Shown here: positions 14,291 to 20,985 of the stretch, one piece after another | Position numbering within the stretch: the stretch's first letter is position 1 | Layout: every line of letters starts with the position of its first letter | Assembly: GCF_003432035.1 (NCBI RefSeq) | Contig: NZ_QOHO01000056.1 | Location: 1 to 34,539 of the forward strand | Reading direction: 5' to 3' | Length of the DNA stretch: 34,539 bases | DNA from: Lacrimispora amygdalina | GTDB lineage: Bacteria; Bacillota; Clostridia; Lachnospirales; Lachnospiraceae | Program-made: the position numbers and the translations under genes | The notes under the pieces: model-generated | What the model was told of the DNA's origin: nothing | Database searches by the model: none | The model's input: the letters and a program-made list of their open reading frames with translations, nothing else

Positions 14291-15159
14291 TTTGCATCCT
14301 CCTTTCCATCTGCTTCAAGGGATTTTCCGTTGATGAGCCGCAAGCGGAGACCGCCGTGGGCGGTAAATTGGATTTCCTGTACTGCGGTTGTGAAAAGCTC
14401 TCTGAGGAGTTCCGCATTGATAGATTGTGTGAGGATTTTTTCCTTCAGTCTCTGCATCTGATAATAAGGCATAGAATCAGGCAGTCCGCTGTATTGCTCG
14501 GCGGCACAGGCCAGTATCAGCATTTTGGTGTACTCCGGTCCCGGCTCCGCTTTGTTCAGCTCCCGGATGACCTCGTTCTGGATGCGTACCGCCTCCAGCG
14601 TCGGCTCATTTGTATTTTGCGGCAGGGACCATTCTAAGAGGTTCGGGGTCTGCGCCAGCACCTCCAGCCTTTCGGATAGGGCTGTGCGGATGTCCTCATC
14701 CTCTATGTAACGGCGGTTGGTACAGTCCTCCTTTTCGCAGTACCAGCGGGGCTTTCCCCCAGCTCTGGTATCGCGGAGCATCCTGCCGCCGCACACGCCG
14801 CAGACCGCTTTTTCACGGATGGGTCCGATGTAGTCCGGGCAGGGTGTATAGGTATTCTTTTCTCCCCGGACAAGCTGGGCACGCAGAAAGGCTTCCGGCT
14901 CCAGGATGGGGGGATATTCCTTTTCCCCAAGATAGCGTTCGTTTTCGAGGATGCGCTTAACCATGTGCTTGTTCCATTCAGCCGTGTGGCTGTGGTAACG
15001 AAGCCCCCGGCGCATCATTTCAGCGGCAATTTTGCTGTAGGCCATGCCGTCCGCATAAAGTCTGAAAATCTCTTTGACCGCCGCTGATTCTGTGGGGCTG
15101 CATTGTATCTCTCCCTTTTTCATGGTGTACCCGAAGGGGATTTTTCTCTGCCATGCCAT
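14272..15159 (-). CDS. Recombinase-family protein lacking the catalytic serine domain
   Basis: 295 residues that begin directly in the Recombinase domain (IPFGYTMKKGEIQCSPTESAAVKEIFRLYADGMAYSKIA, residues 7-50). A zinc ribbon follows (CGVCGG with YCEKEDC, about 118-142), then helices and a terminal strand LRLRLINGK. The whole N-terminal resolvase domain, with serine and arginines, is absent. The start has AAAGGA and lies one base after the stop of the upstream recombinase, so this looks like an intact partner gene and not a truncation. It may serve as a directionality or DNA-binding subunit for the two full enzymes; that role is inference. Confidence 0.88.
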   Translation of the reverse strand: MAWQRKIPFGYTMKKGEIQCSPTESAAVKEIFRLYADGMAYSKIAAEMMRRGLRYHSHTAEWNKHMVKRILENERYLGEKEYPPILEPEAFLRAQLVRGEKNTYTPCPDYIGPIREKAVCGVCGGRMLRDTRAGGKPRWYCEKEDCTNRRYIEDEDIRTALSERLEVLAQTPNLLEWSLPQNTNEPTLEAVRIQNEVIRELNKAEPGPEYTKMLILACAAEQYSGLPDSMPYYQMQRLKEKILTQSINAELLRELFTTAVQEIQFTAHGGLRLRLINGKSLEADGKEDAKCPKAQ

Positions 15160-15160
15160 A

Positions 15161-16741
15161 TTACCGCACCGTCCTTTCCATGGTTTCTTTTAGTATCAAG
15201 CCATTGTGAAGGCTGATATTCATCTCGGTTTCCGAGGAGATGGTGATGTTCTCCACCAGCACCTCAAACACTTCCTCCGTGAGTGCCTCTAAATATTCGG
15301 GGCTGTCCTCCAGATAATCCAGCATGGCTTGGGTGGCTTTGATCTGACTGTCCTCACCGTTGGCTTCCATGATGCGGCGGCGTTGACGGCGCAGCTCCCG
15401 AAGCTTAAAGTCAATTTCGCCGATTTGGGATAAATAAAGAGCAGAATCTACGTATCCCTTCGACTTGAGTCGAACAAGAACGAGATTCTGCTCGGTGAGC
15501 TGGGCGATTTCTTTGTCGATATCATTGATTCTGCGGTTGGATCGAAGCTCTTTTTCCCGAAGCTCGGTCAGCTGAGTTAAGACCGGGGACAGGATTTGTG
15601 TACGACGCCGTTTCAGCTTGTGGTACATACGGAGGATTGCCGTGACAATCTGTTCCTCCGGTATCTGTGAGGTGGGGCAAAGGTCTTTATCACGGTCATG
15701 CCTCCGGCAAGTCCAGTAGACCTTTTCGTTGATGATTTTTCTGCGGAACAGAGTACCGCAGCTTTCACAGCGGATTTTCTTTGCCAGCAGTGCGGAGGAA
15801 GCCGATCTGTTGCCCTGATTCCGTCGGCTTTCCATCAGTACCTGCACCCGCTGAAAGTCCTCCTTGGAAATAATCGCCTCATGGCAGTTCTCTACAAAGT
15901 ATTTCGGTTTCTCACCCTTGTTGCGCACCTGCCGGAACGGGATTTCGTTGGTGGCAAAGCTCTTTTGCCAGATCATATCTCCGGTGTAGGCGATGTTGGT
16001 GAGGATGTACGCCACTGTACTTGGGTGCCAGACGGTTCGCCCCTTGGTGCGGGGGATGCCTGCTTTGTTCAGCTCGTCTGCGATGTCATCCTTTCCCTGA
16101 CCGCTGAGATAAGCGGCATAAATGCGGCGCACCACCTCGGCCTGTTCGGGAATAATCATTAGGGTGCGCCCCTCCAGCCTGTAGCCGTAAGGCTCGGACG
16201 GCGAGAGGTAATCGCCCTTTTCCATACGGATGCGGACGCTGATGCGCATATTGTTTGAGTGGTTCTGTGACTCCATCTGTGAAAAAGCGCCGTAGATGGT
16301 GGCAATCTGCTCCGACGTCATTTTGCCGGTGTCGATGTTCTCCTTTTCAAAGTGGATGGAGATGCCCAGCCGTAAAAGCTCCCGCACATACTGGATATAT
16401 TCCTTGGTGTTTCTCGCGAAGCGGGAGATGGATTTGACGAGGACGCGGTCGATCTTTCCGTCCCGGCAATCCTGAATCATCCGGTTGAATTCATCCCGCT
16501 TGCTTGCCACAAGACCGGAAATGCCCTCGTCGGCATAAATGTCCGCCAGCTCCCAGCTCTCCTGTGCGGCGATATGACGGGTGTAATAATCCACCTGTGC
16601 GATGTAGGAGTTCTGTTGATCCTCCGAGTCGCTGCTCACACGGGCATATGCTGCCACACGGAGCTTTGCAATTTCCGGCTTTCTCGCCTGTATCAAGGTG
16701 ATTTTAGGCGCTTCCGCCGATGTTGCATTGGGTTGATACAT
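15161..16741 (-). CDS. Large serine recombinase (first of three)
   Basis: 526 residues. The resolvase domain (about 26-170) has catalytic Ser36 in YARVSSD and the arginines of SRFARN. The Recombinase domain follows (about 185-290: PSEPYGYRLEGR, YLSGQGKDDIADELNKAGI, ILTNIAYTGDMIWQ), then a zinc ribbon (CESCG with CRRHD and a later C, about 325-355), an arginine-rich coiled coil (about 370-450) and a terminal NGLILKETMERTV strand. GAAAGGAGGG precedes the ATG. It is clearly diverged from the third recombinase, so this is not a recent duplication. The middle gene starts one base after its stop. Confidence 0.95.
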   Translation of the reverse strand: MYQPNATSAEAPKITLIQARKPEIAKLRVAAYARVSSDSEDQQNSYIAQVDYYTRHIAAQESWELADIYADEGISGLVASKRDEFNRMIQDCRDGKIDRVLVKSISRFARNTKEYIQYVRELLRLGISIHFEKENIDTGKMTSEQIATIYGAFSQMESQNHSNNMRISVRIRMEKGDYLSPSEPYGYRLEGRTLMIIPEQAEVVRRIYAAYLSGQGKDDIADELNKAGIPRTKGRTVWHPSTVAYILTNIAYTGDMIWQKSFATNEIPFRQVRNKGEKPKYFVENCHEAIISKEDFQRVQVLMESRRNQGNRSASSALLAKKIRCESCGTLFRRKIINEKVYWTCRRHDRDKDLCPTSQIPEEQIVTAILRMYHKLKRRRTQILSPVLTQLTELREKELRSNRRINDIDKEIAQLTEQNLVLVRLKSKGYVDSALYLSQIGEIDFKLRELRRQRRRIMEANGEDSQIKATQAMLDYLEDSPEYLEALTEEVFEVLVENITISSETEMNISLHNGLILKETMERTVR

Positions 16742-16833
16742 CTTTTTTCCCTCCTTTCAACGACATACACTACCACACCTCCCGGCATATAGCTACTGAA
16801 TAGTTGATAATATTCAGAAAACAATTCCGGGAC

Positions 16834-16992
16834 TCAGCAGGGAGCGATGATGGTGGGGCGCAGCCTGCGTTCCAAGTCTTTTCTGACTCTTTCTATTTCC
16901 TGATCTGTCATGCTCTTGGCAGCTGCAAGCCGTATGAGCTGCTGCAGAGCGGCAGCGTACATCAGATTATCGGATACCTGTGCGTTTGTCAT
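16834..16992 (-). CDS. 52-residue SHOCT-like small protein
   Basis: A short gene whose ATG (16992) overlaps the stop of the MazF-like gene in an ATGA arrangement, with GGGAGG eight bases upstream. The product reads MTNAQVSDNLMYAAALQQLI at the start, continues RLAAAKSMTDQEIERVRKDL and ends ERRLRPTIIAPC. The helix-turn-helix pair (M-T-D-x-E-I-E-x-x-R, then D-L) resembles the short C-terminal oligomerisation module known as SHOCT. Similar small genes occur beside recombinase modules in Firmicutes. It could be a cofactor of the MazF-like protein or of the recombinases; no function is established. Confidence 0.8.
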   Translation of the reverse strand: MTNAQVSDNLMYAAALQQLIRLAAAKSMTDQEIERVRKDLERRLRPTIIAPC

Positions 16993-17375
16993 GGTGTTTC
17001 CCTCCCTGATAAAATAGGCGCCGGAGCCAGCCCGACGCTGATTGCCAGTGCCTCGTCAATTTTTTGCATTTCCTGTTCATCCAGCCTGCCGACATATTCC
17101 CGTAGCCTGCTGCGGTCGATGGTGCGTATCTGCTCCAGAAGCACAAAGGACTCCTTCAGGCGGCCGCAGGCATGACCGATGCTTGCATGGGTGGGGAGCG
17201 GCTTTTTCGGCTTCGCGGTAATGGCGGCGGCAATCACGGTGGGACTGTAGCGGTTTCCAACATTGTTTTGCAATATGACAAGGGGCCGAACGCCACCCTG
17301 TTCCGAGCCAACCGTTGGATTTAAATCTGCGTAGTAGATGTCACCTCGTAAAATGGTATTATGGAACTGTTTCAA
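16989..17375 (-). CDS. MazF/PemK-family endoribonuclease-like protein
   Basis: 128 residues from a TTG (17375) placed seven bases after AAAGAGG; a GTG two codons earlier is less well spaced. The MazF/PemK core is visible: LRGDIYYADLNPTVGSEQGG with the conserved R-G-D-I and G-S-E-Q-G-G-x-R-P loop, VRPLVILQNN, then SPTVIAAAITAKPKKPLPTH, and the ESFVLLEQIRTIDRSRL strand-helix. MazF proteins cut single-stranded mRNA at short sites. No classical MazE-type antitoxin precedes it; the only coupled gene is the 52-residue SHOCT-like one downstream. In mobile elements such solitary MazF-like genes may have a regulatory role. Confidence 0.88.
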   Translation of the reverse strand: MKQFHNTILRGDIYYADLNPTVGSEQGGVRPLVILQNNVGNRYSPTVIAAAITAKPKKPLPTHASIGHACGRLKESFVLLEQIRTIDRSRLREYVGRLDEQEMQKIDEALAISVGLAPAPILSGRETP

Positions 17376-17422
17376 ATACACACCTCTTTCCTATGCCCAT
17401 ATTCTTAATGGCACAAAAATAG

Positions 17423-17477
17423 AGACCGCCCTGTATGATCTGCTTTGCTGTGAGAGTCTTTGCAGGCAGGGCGATCT
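17423..17477 (-). terminator. Intrinsic terminator upstream of the MazF-like gene
   Basis: On the minus strand AGATCGCCCTG (17477-17467) pairs with CAGGGCGGTCT (17433-17423) except for one position, with a 33-base loop. It is followed by CTATTTTTG. It would end a transcript coming from 17480-17960 or attenuate read-through into the MazF-like gene 50 bases further on. Confidence 0.65.
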
Positions 17478-17479
17478 CC

Positions 17480-17960
17480 ATTGCTTCTAACATTAAGATT
17501 TTTCTCGCTGTGCTTAATTCAACACTATTCCCCAAGCACGCAGAGCTCTGGTGTATACGAGCTCAAAAGGCGACGGCCTGAACTGCGGCTGGCTTCACCG
17601 CATCATAGGAATCTCACCTCCACCGGGATCTCCGCTGGCTGCCCTCATTGCGTGGTCCCCCTGTCAAGGGGGGCTGTGACTGGACAGAAGTATCAATATA
17701 GGCTGACGGGGTCATTGCAAAACAGGATGCCACAGCCTGCTTTTCGGACGAATGGGTACCGCTTTGCACCTTATTTGGCCGTCTTTGATAGGAGCAGAAA
17801 GAAACGAACGAACAGAAAATAAGTGCTTTCGTTTTCTTACTGCCTGCCTACAGGTGGTCTTGGCGCATCCTCCGTGGTCGCTTTCCCTTTTTTGGGGCCG
17901 TCAGCTAACGTATTCAGGTCGTCGGATATGAAATTTTCAAAGAGCAGTGAGGGTGAATAG
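17480..17960 (-). ncRNA. Gene-free stretch bounded by terminators, candidate non-coding RNA
   Basis: Open frames here lack ribosome-binding sites and sensible composition. On the minus strand the stretch sits after one terminator (17965-17999) and before another (17423-17477), so a transcript would be self-contained. It holds a CCCCC-TTGACA-GGGGG type hairpin (about 17659-17676). A perfect GGAGGTGAG site precedes a three-codon ORF (M-M-R-stop, minus strand near 17605). Either a structured leader or a small RNA is possible. Confidence 0.35.
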
Positions 17961-17964
17961 AAAA

Positions 17965-17999
17965 CCCCCCTCACTACTAAGCCGATTTCGTGAGGGGGT
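17965..17999 (-). terminator. Strong intrinsic terminator after the sigma-like gene
   Basis: GTGAGGGGG (17990-17998) pairs with CCCCCTCAC (17966-17974), followed on the minus strand by GTTTTC. The arm at 17968-17975 can alternatively pair with AGTGAGGG at 17946-17953. The two structures exclude each other, as in attenuators. Confidence 0.8.
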
Positions 18000-18014
18000 C
18001 TACAAAAAATATTT

Positions 18015-18467
18015 TTACTTTTCTATCATTTTTTTGAGCTTCAGCCGAATCTGTCGTTCACGGTAGCTGATAGTTTGTTGCTTGATACCAGTTTCCCGCT
18101 CCAATTCCGCCTGAGATTTTCCTTGAAAATACAGGGCAGAGATTAGCGCCTGTTCTTCCTTTGAAAGCTGTGCGAGACACTGGTGGAGCTTTTCCGTTAT
18201 GAGCTTGGCCACGACCACATCCTCCACGCGGGGAGAGACAAGGTCCGGAATACCATCCTCACCTGTAGTTTCCGCCGTATCCATGGCACTGTAATAAAAG
18301 ACGCCGTTTGCCGTATCCCTTTCCTCCAGATAGGTTTCACGGCGCTTCATGCGGTGATAGGTAAAATAGACTTCTTCGCTGACCGGCACAAGCTGACCCT
18401 GCACTTTGATTTGGTATTTTTTCTTGCTCTCCCTCTGACGCTGAGTATCTCTTTTGATGCTTTTCAT
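18015..18467 (-). CDS. Sigma-70-like regulator of the mobile module
   Basis: 150 residues from the ATG at 18467, nine bases after AAAGGAGC; the frame continues upstream but without a usable start. The protein begins MKSIKRDTQRQRESKKKYQI. Its middle part has RRETYLEERD, and its C-terminal 60 residues form sigma region 4 (LSKEEQALISALYFQGKSQAELERETGIKQQTISYRERQIRLKLKK). Similar short sigma-like proteins drive transcription of Tn916-type and other Firmicute elements. Regions 1-3 are poorly visible, so it may act as a regulator and not as a complete sigma factor. A terminator follows and a nested hairpin precedes it. Confidence 0.85.
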   Translation of the reverse strand: MKSIKRDTQRQRESKKKYQIKVQGQLVPVSEEVYFTYHRMKRRETYLEERDTANGVFYYSAMDTAETTGEDGIPDLVSPRVEDVVVAKLITEKLHQCLAQLSKEEQALISALYFQGKSQAELERETGIKQQTISYRERQIRLKLKKMIEK

Positions 18468-18497
18468 AAAATTTGCTCCTTTGAATTTCAAATTTTT

Positions 18498-18600
18498 GAA
18501 ATCCGCCGGAACCGTTGAATCCGCATAAACGAAACAAGACGGCAGGAGAACCTCCTTTGCAGGAAGTTCCGCACTGCCGTCTTGCGTTCTGGCGGATTTC
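18498..18600 (-). promoter_or_regulatory. Nested hairpin structure in the sigma-like gene leader
   Basis: Two perfect 10-bp inverted repeats are nested: GAAATCCGCC/GGCGGATTTC (18498-18507/18591-18600) outside, and CAAGACGGCA/TGCCGTCTTG (18535-18544/18575-18584) inside. At the apex AGGAG-AAC-CTCCT lies at 18544-18556. On the minus strand the apex holds AAAGGAGG, a ribosome-binding site without a long ORF. The structure ends 30 bases before the sigma-like start, so it could control its translation or be a small RNA. Confidence 0.55.
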
Positions 18601-18621
18601 ATTTTTGTTACTGAGGTACGG

Positions 18622-18780
18622 TTATGCTACAGGTTTTACACGATCATGCGTTATGTTCAATGTGCCATCGGTATTTACGGTGATGCGAGTAACGCAATCT
18701 TTTATTTGAATTTCAAACAGACGTTGATCGCTGCTCATATCGCCGATGCGTTTTTTATTCAGGTTTCTTACTTCGGTCAT
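18622..18780 (-). CDS. 52-residue conserved mobile-element protein
   Basis: Starts at the ATG at 18780 with GGAGGGA about ten bases upstream. The product (MTEVRNLNKKRIGDMSSDQR, then LFEIQIKDCVTRITVNTDG, ending in T-L-N-I-T-H-D-R-V-K-P-V-A) looks like a small all-beta protein. The pattern resembles short proteins found in clostridial integrative elements (DUF6870-like), which I cannot tie to a function. It is the first gene of the minus-strand module and lies opposite the defence-island promoter. Confidence 0.65.
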   Translation of the reverse strand: MTEVRNLNKKRIGDMSSDQRLFEIQIKDCVTRITVNTDGTLNITHDRVKPVA

Positions 18781-18836
18781 AGAAATACTTCCCTCCCCTC
18801 GACTGATTTTTGAGTGTTCAGGCATATAAAGCAAAA

Positions 18837-18863
18837 GCTGTTATCGCCTTACGCAATAACAGC
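18837..18863 (-). terminator. Perfect hairpin at the outer edge of the mobile module
   Basis: GCTGTTAT (18837-18844) and ATAACAGC (18856-18863) form a perfect 8-bp stem. On the minus strand TTTTGC follows. It may end transcription entering the module from the right, or form part of the leader of the 52-residue gene. Confidence 0.5.
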
Positions 18864-18990
18864 ATACTAATTTATGGGACAAGCTTGGAGGTGTGGGAAT
18901 AGCTTTCCAGTAGCGTGTGAGTAGCGAATTTTTAATATTGTACCAAGTTCATACATGAAGTCTAAATATGCAAAGCCAATATCAGCGTTA

Positions 18991-19031
18991 ATCAAGTTAA
19001 CCTTGATATCAGTCTCAAAACGTGATAAAAT
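18991..19031 (+). promoter_or_regulatory. Promoter and operator of the defence island
   Basis: TTGATA (19003-19008) and TAAAAT (19026-19031) form a good sigma-A promoter with a 17-bp spacer, ending 46 bases before the XRE gene start. The dyad ATCAAG-TTAAC-CTTGAT (18991-19007) overlaps the -35 box, the expected position for a repressor operator. Together they suggest that the island is autoregulated by the first gene. Confidence 0.75.
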
Positions 19032-19077
19032 ATTCCAAATAGGCTATTTGAGGGCAAAGCTCTTTGGAGGAGATATT

Positions 19078-19290
19078 ATGGCGTTCAGCTACAATAAGCT
19101 ATGGAAAATACTGATAGATAGAAAAATGATGAAAAAAGATTTGATGGCTATGACGGGCTTAACTACAACTACTATGGCAAAGTTAGGCAAAGAACTGCCG
19201 GTCAGCATGGACGTTTTGGCGCGCATATGTAAGGCTCTCAGATGTAATATTGGAGATATCGTCGATTATATTGATGAAGAAAATAAATAG
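19078..19290 (+). CDS. XRE/Cro-type regulator of the defence island
   Basis: 70 residues, starting at the ATG after TTTGGAGGAG; upstream in-frame ATGs lack a ribosome-binding site. The helix-turn-helix spans about 10-60: LWKILIDRKMMKKDLMAMTG, then TTTTMAKLGKELPVSMDVLARICKALRCNIGDIVDY. This is the HTH_26 (YozG-like) pattern. Small regulators of this type control restriction-modification and phage-defence genes by limiting early transcription. A dyad at its promoter fits autoregulation. The ABC-3C effector gene begins 32 bases downstream on the same strand. Confidence 0.9.
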   Translation: MAFSYNKLWKILIDRKMMKKDLMAMTGLTTTTMAKLGKELPVSMDVLARICKALRCNIGDIVDYIDEENK

Positions 19291-19322
19291 GATACAGTTC
19301 AGTTTGAATGGAGGGTTTCGGC

Positions 19323-20759
19323 ATGAGGTTATGTTTTGGCTCATATTTAGCGATTCTTGTTCCGTGCAAGGCAGTTAATATTGATAATAAGCAGTTGTGC
19401 GAAGCACTTCTTCATTCTGTTGCCCCCAATTATGAGTTTACATTTTCAGGGCAGGAAAATGCAGATCGTGTCAGAGAAGATGCCACATCAAAATTATTGC
19501 GGTGTGAACAAAATCTCTCAAAAGATATTACTGGGCCAGCCCGCAGCGCCGTTCCACAAGAAGTAGCCAGCTACTTTAAGAACAATGTCATCAAACTGTT
19601 GGACAGTAATTTATCCAAGCAGATAATCCTGACACTTAAAGACATGATTGGTAATGATCTTCCTGAAAAAGATGGGAAGAAAATACATGGTATTTACGAT
19701 GATACGAAAGTCGAGCTGGTCAATGGCATAACCAAAAAAGAATTGGCATCACAAACCGAATTCTGTTTTCATTCGTTTTTGGCCGGAGTCTTTTTATATG
19801 TTGTCACAAACACTACGAACCGAAGCGGTAAAAAGACGATTCGATCTGTTACACAAGAGTATGTTCTTTCCTTCACATCTCGGATTGAAGAAATAACGCT
19901 CCTTGAGGATAATGTGTCAGATCGGGTCCGCACTTATGATCATAGAAACGGAAAGACCGATACAGAATTCGCCGAAGGTGTCGCAGAGTATGTTATAGAC
20001 AAAATCAAGCAACTACCTCAGCCATCAAAGCAGGACGATTCCCTGCTTGTTACTCTTCTGTCAGAAGCTAATGGAAAGTGTTTATATTGCGGTGGTTATC
20101 TTGGAATTCCCAAGCGAGGGAAGATTCCGGTTAAAAACTGTGAAATTGTCTATTTGAAGCAGTCACCAGATGAAGCGGACAGCTATGAAAATGCGGTAGC
20201 ATTATGTACAAACGAATGTGCTCCTCTTGTTCCGGTGATGTCATCTGATGAAATAGCAGAGTTGCTTGAAAAAAAACACCGTTGTGCGGATATTCAGGCA
20301 TTTCTTGACAGAATATCCGGCATTAAGTTTCAGGATGAAATAGAGACTGTTCTGCGCGAAGTTCATAAGACAAAGAATGCGCAAGGATTGGAACCAACAG
20401 ATATCAAGGATTTGGTTGAGATTGAGCGTAAGATTCACGAACCTTTCCTGAAGGACAAGATTAATGCGAGTATGGCTCGCTTATATAAAACTGTAAAAAA
20501 CACTTGCTCCCGTCTTGAACAGGAAATTGGATTTGACACGAATATGTTTGGGGAGTTAATGAAATCCGCTTATAAGCTGCTCGAGAGTGGAATACAGCAA
20601 AAATCAGATATCATCGATCCACAGGAATACATAGCAGATCTCTTAGTTGAAAAACTATTTTCACAAGTTGGACAGAGACATAGAGATGCCTGTGAGATCA
20701 TTGTTGGATATTTAGTGAAAAGGTGTGATTTGTTCAATGAAAATACCAAGCAAAGTTAA
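19323..20759 (+). CDS. ABC-three-component system effector, HNH-like
   Basis: 478 residues from the ATG at 19323, preceded by TGGAGGG; the ATG at 19308 lies on that site. The centre holds a zinc-binding treble clef: Cys253-X2-Cys256, Cys273, then ENAVALCTNEC with Asn290, Cys295 and Cys299. This is the HNH scaffold, but the catalytic histidine position reads N-C-E-I, so nuclease activity is uncertain. The C-terminal 100 residues (DIIDPQEYIADLLVEKLFSQ, ACEIIVGYLVKRCDLF) match the C-terminal domain shared by ABC-3C effectors, which couples the effector to the ATPase. It overlaps the middle-component gene. Role inferred: effector of an anti-invader system. Confidence 0.7.
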   Translation: MRLCFGSYLAILVPCKAVNIDNKQLCEALLHSVAPNYEFTFSGQENADRVREDATSKLLRCEQNLSKDITGPARSAVPQEVASYFKNNVIKLLDSNLSKQIILTLKDMIGNDLPEKDGKKIHGIYDDTKVELVNGITKKELASQTEFCFHSFLAGVFLYVVTNTTNRSGKKTIRSVTQEYVLSFTSRIEEITLLEDNVSDRVRTYDHRNGKTDTEFAEGVAEYVIDKIKQLPQPSKQDDSLLVTLLSEANGKCLYCGGYLGIPKRGKIPVKNCEIVYLKQSPDEADSYENAVALCTNECAPLVPVMSSDEIAELLEKKHRCADIQAFLDRISGIKFQDEIETVLREVHKTKNAQGLEPTDIKDLVEIERKIHEPFLKDKINASMARLYKTVKNTCSRLEQEIGFDTNMFGELMKSAYKLLESGIQQKSDIIDPQEYIADLLVEKLFSQVGQRHRDACEIIVGYLVKRCDLFNENTKQS

Positions 20760-20985
20760 TTCTTTCTCCGATAGCGTCATTGCTCTCTTTGCGCCTATCT
20801 TGGAGAAATTAGAGGAGCGGGATATGACCCCGCATGAACTGCTCGAAGCGACACGGACAAAGGTATCGGAAATAAGCATATTTCTTGATGCTCTTGATTG
20901 TTTGTATAAACTTGGGCAAATAGAAATACCTGACGGGACGGAGGTACTCCACTATGTTAAAGCGGATAACATGCGAGAAGTTTAA
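20737..20985 (+). CDS. ABC-three-component system middle component (MC6-like)
   Basis: 82 residues from the ATG at 20737; a GTG at 20725 is also possible. It overlaps the effector gene by 23 bases and the ATPase gene by 32. The pattern M-K-I-P-S-K, then SFSDSVIALFAPILEKLEER, TPHELLEATR and FLDALDCLYKLGQIEI resembles ABC-3C middle component 6, a small winged-helix protein always placed before a DUF2326 ATPase. It probably bridges effector and ATPase. Nested overlaps on both sides indicate strict co-translation of the three components. Confidence 0.78.
   Translation: MKIPSKVNSFSDSVIALFAPILEKLEERDMTPHELLEATRTKVSEISIFLDALDCLYKLGQIEIPDGTEVLHYVKADNMREV

Noticed and set aside
13745-14461. 238-codon plus-strand open frame
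   Set aside because: It is antisense to two recombinase genes; the length is a by-product of GC-rich codon usage.
17460-17822. 120-codon plus-strand open frame
   Set aside because: No ribosome-binding site, composition rich in R, S and P as in non-coding GC-rich DNA, and it crosses a terminator hairpin.
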